The notes beneath the pieces were generated by a model. It did not search any database. It was not told where the DNA came from and saw nothing but the letters and a program-made list of their open reading frames with translations. Positions 63,460 through 64,000 of a stretch of 64,000 bases of DNA are shown here, piece after piece. How positions within the stretch are numbered: position 1 is the stretch's first letter; every line of letters begins with the position of its first letter. This stretch comes from Stenotrophomonas sp. ASS1 (GTDB lineage Bacteria; Pseudomonadota; Gammaproteobacteria; Xanthomonadales; Xanthomonadaceae), in NCBI RefSeq assembly GCF_004346925.1, contig NZ_CP031167.1, positions 2,314,001-2,378,000 on the forward strand. Reading direction: 5' to 3'. Both the position numbers and the translations under genes were made by a program.

Positions 63460-64000
63460 ATGATGAACCCCAAAGGCAAGAGCATCGGACGCCAGATCAC
63501 GCTGTCCATCACGGTGGCCTCGCTGTGTTCGACGGTGCTGTCGATCAGCGGCTTCTACCTGTTCTATTACCTCATGGAGGTGTTCTATCCGCGCTGGTAC
63601 GACGAGCCGGAAACGATCATGCCGTCCGGGCTGGAATGGCTGTGGATCGGATTGACCGCCACCGTGGTCGTCATCTTCGCCACGCTGGTCGCCTCGCGCC
63701 TGACCCGGCGCATCATCACGCCGTTGAACTCGGTGGCCGAAAGCCTGCGCCGGGTCGCCAGTGGCGATCTGGAAGCGCGTGCACGCGGTGGTGATACCAC
63801 GATGGCCGAAGCGGCCACGCTGGTCAGCGATTTCAACTCCATGGCAGAACGGCTGAGCCGGATGTCCGAGAACCGGGTGTTCTGGAACGCGGCGATCGCG
63901 CATGAACTGCGCACGCCGATGACCATCCTGCGCGGCCGCCTGCAGGGCATCGCCGAAGGCGTGTTCGAGCCTGGCCCGGAGCAGTTCAACAGCATGCTCA
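63460..64000 (+). CDS. Sensor histidine kinase, partial at window edge
   Basis: About 180 N-terminal residues are seen; the ATPase domain lies beyond the edge. The ATG at 63460 directly follows the regulator's TGA. Two membrane helices (ITLSITVASLCSTVLSISGFYLFYY and LEWLWIGLTATVVVIFATLVA) flank a short periplasmic loop of about 20 residues, too small for a folded sensor. HAMP (RRIITPLNSVAESLRRVASGDLEARA) and the phospho-acceptor His148 (AIAHELRTPMTILRGRL) follow. Short-loop kinases of this type often sense envelope stress or work with a partner membrane protein. Confidence 0.9.
   Translation, partial: MMNPKGKSIGRQITLSITVASLCSTVLSISGFYLFYYLMEVFYPRWYDEPETIMPSGLEWLWIGLTATVVVIFATLVASRLTRRIITPLNSVAESLRRVASGDLEARARGGDTTMAEAATLVSDFNSMAERLSRMSENRVFWNAAIAHELRTPMTILRGRLQGIAEGVFEPGPEQFNSML

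Noticed and set aside
62743..64000. Calling the two-component pair smeRy/smeSy
   Set aside because: Looks BaeSR-like, but smeSyRy is known beside the smeYZ RND pump, while this pair is beside macAB.

Overview
The window is high-GC, gene-dense DNA that reads as chromosome of a Stenotrophomonas (S. maltophilia complex, Xanthomonadaceae). The signs are three large TonB-dependent receptors, a PL6/PL17 alginate-degradation locus of the kind known in S. maltophilia, exported hydrolases, a GTAG-headed short palindrome (SMAG-type repeat) at 48493-48515, and uniformly G/C-rich third codon positions. No rRNA, tRNA, CRISPR array, insertion sequence, integrase or origin was recognised. Only the gene at 44056-45546 looks compositionally foreign.

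Layout. (1) 1-10308: a secreted PHB-depolymerase-like esterase (cut by the window edge), divergent from a TonB receptor - alpha/beta hydrolase - MaoC hydratase run, then a CrbS/MxtR-type sensor kinase with a transporter-like N-terminus, its LuxR-type partner, and an AlkK-like acyl-CoA ligase. Two near-identical promoter modules, each with an ACCTAGGT palindrome about 32 bp ahead of a GCTAG -10-like box, sit before the receptor and before the ligase. (2) 11123-23112: an alginate utilisation locus: FadR-type repressor, TonB receptor, PL6 and PL17 lyases, hexuronate MFS importer, SDR reductase, SGNH hydrolase and KDG kinase. (3) 23125-28926: exported hydrolases (S41 and S15 peptidases, a HExxH protein, a DNA/RNA nuclease). 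(4) 29004-36787: an oxidoreductase/LysR pair, a HAD phosphatase, a translationally coupled LysR-AraC-VOC-membrane protein operon, a tandem-duplicated Tat-exported protein with a PD40 protein, and two small DUF genes.

(5) 36788-43956: a VpsR-like sigma-54 activator divergent from a complete six-gene functional-amyloid operon (fapA-F order and sizes) preceded by a near-consensus -24/-12 promoter. (6) 44056-48496: an orphan A/T-richer gene with a PD-(D/E)xK-like motif, divergent from an SPFH/SHOCT protein - double zinc-ribbon protein - small membrane protein operon resembling Bacillus YdjI/YdjG. (7) 48772-56851: a Tat-exported tyrosinase, a TetR-controlled TonB receptor plus tyrosine phosphatase, a CDF cation exporter and an alkyladenine DNA glycosylase. 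(8) 56972-64000: a GAF-PAS-PAS-GGDEF diguanylate cyclase, a MacA/MacB export pump, and a divergent membrane protein - OmpR-type regulator - sensor kinase operon (kinase cut by the edge). The macA intergenic region carries two mirror-image arrays of four pentamers at exact 11-bp spacing.

The main themes are nutrient scavenging, each receptor beside a likely dedicated regulator, and surface or envelope functions (amyloid, membrane stress, efflux, c-di-GMP). All functions are inferred from sequence; no searches were run.
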